Shown here in pieces: positions 63,887 through 64,000 of a stretch of DNA of 64,000 nucleotides (positions are counted from its first letter, which is position 1; the number at the start of each line of letters is the position of its first letter). The stretch spans positions 1 through 64,000 of the IMG/VR virus record IMGVR_UViG_3300025122_000012; one strand, 5' to 3'. The notes under the pieces were generated by a model. It searched no databases, was not told the DNA's origin, and was given only the letters and a program-made list of their open reading frames with translations. Source of the stretch: a virus. The translations under genes and the position numbers were made by a program.

Positions 63887-64000
63887 TTTCGGCGAGTTCC
63901 CGCACAAGCTCTTGAGTCTTAAGGAGCTTCGTTAAGTCCGCGCCCTCAAACTCCCTGCGCCGCAGGCTATCAAGATATCCTACAACATCAGTCGATTTCT
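63879..64000 (-). CDS. C-terminal end of a hypothetical protein (cut by window edge)
   Basis: The frame reads in from the window edge as KSTDVVGYLDSLRRREFEGADLTKLLKTQELVRELAEND and stops with TAG at 63879-63881, overlapping the ATG of the next gene by 8 nt. Helical, charged; too little to assign. The overlap supports coding. Confidence 0.5.
   Translation of the reverse strand, partial: KSTDVVGYLDSLRRREFEGADLTKLLKTQELVRELAEND

Noticed and set aside
1-64000. CRISPR arrays, tRNA genes and insertion sequences
   Set aside because: No regularly spaced repeats outside fibre coding sequence, no cloverleaf-capable gap with CCA-type ends, no transposase; intergenic DNA is too scarce.

Overview
The window is a contiguous stretch of a large, tailed, double-stranded DNA bacteriophage with a contractile tail (myovirus morphology, T4-like virion). 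The evidence is a full set of contractile-tail and head genes (tail sheath, tail tube, tape measure, baseplate hub, LysM baseplate protein, neck/sheath-stabiliser proteins, gp23-like capsid protein, scaffold, gp21-like prohead protease) next to a phage replication and nucleotide-metabolism block. Every gene I can support is on the minus strand, so transcription runs from high to low coordinates. The host cannot be named from sequence. Near-consensus TTGACA/TATAAT promoters, GroEL, Hsp20, a B12-dependent ribonucleotide reductase and a bS21 ribosomal protein all point to an ordinary bacterial host.

In transcription order: 64000-59800 holds prohead and capsid-assembly genes, including the prohead protease, a phage-encoded ribosomal protein bS21, and a 72-bp duplicated gene start. 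59700-52300 holds virion fibre proteins built from a repeated GSTT/SSSGD motif, one of them fused to a connector-like N-terminal domain. 52200-37600 runs scaffold, major capsid protein, neck, sheath stabiliser, sheath, tube, tail chaperone, tape measure and baseplate. 37600-31770 is a 1496-residue baseplate-hub protein and a structural protein. 31741-19473 is replication, recombination and nucleotide metabolism: a family-A polymerase without exonuclease domain, a MazG-like NTP pyrophosphatase, an FtsZ/tubulin-like protein, gp32-like SSB, an Hc1 histone-like peptide, RecA/UvsX, a ParB-like protein, a deaminase, a 5'-3' exonuclease, a DnaB-like helicase, class II RNR, an HNH endonuclease and a GroES-like co-chaperonin. 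19432-9554 has a complete DnaE-type (family C) polymerase, a methyltransferase with a putative PD-(D/E)XK nuclease partner, dUTPase, an IMPDH-like enzyme, a sigma region-4 protein and an acidic protein. 9480-1 has ClpP, GroEL, Hsp20, a cupin, and two lipoproteins (a trypsin-like protease and a vWA-domain protein cut by the window edge).

Two promoter styles are visible. Replication and chaperone operons are preceded by host-like sigma70 promoters with 16-17 bp spacers (groEL, hsp20, clpP operon, dnaE operon, deaminase-RNR operon). Several virion genes, and a few others, are preceded by a short recurring motif, CTATTTA, mostly 22-39 nt before the start codon; this may be a phage late promoter served by the phage sigma-like protein. 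Intrinsic terminators close the capsid-protein unit, one fibre-gene unit and the acidic-protein unit. The phage appears to bring its own protein-folding and quality-control kit (GroEL, GroES-like, Hsp20, ClpP) and two unrelated DNA polymerases.
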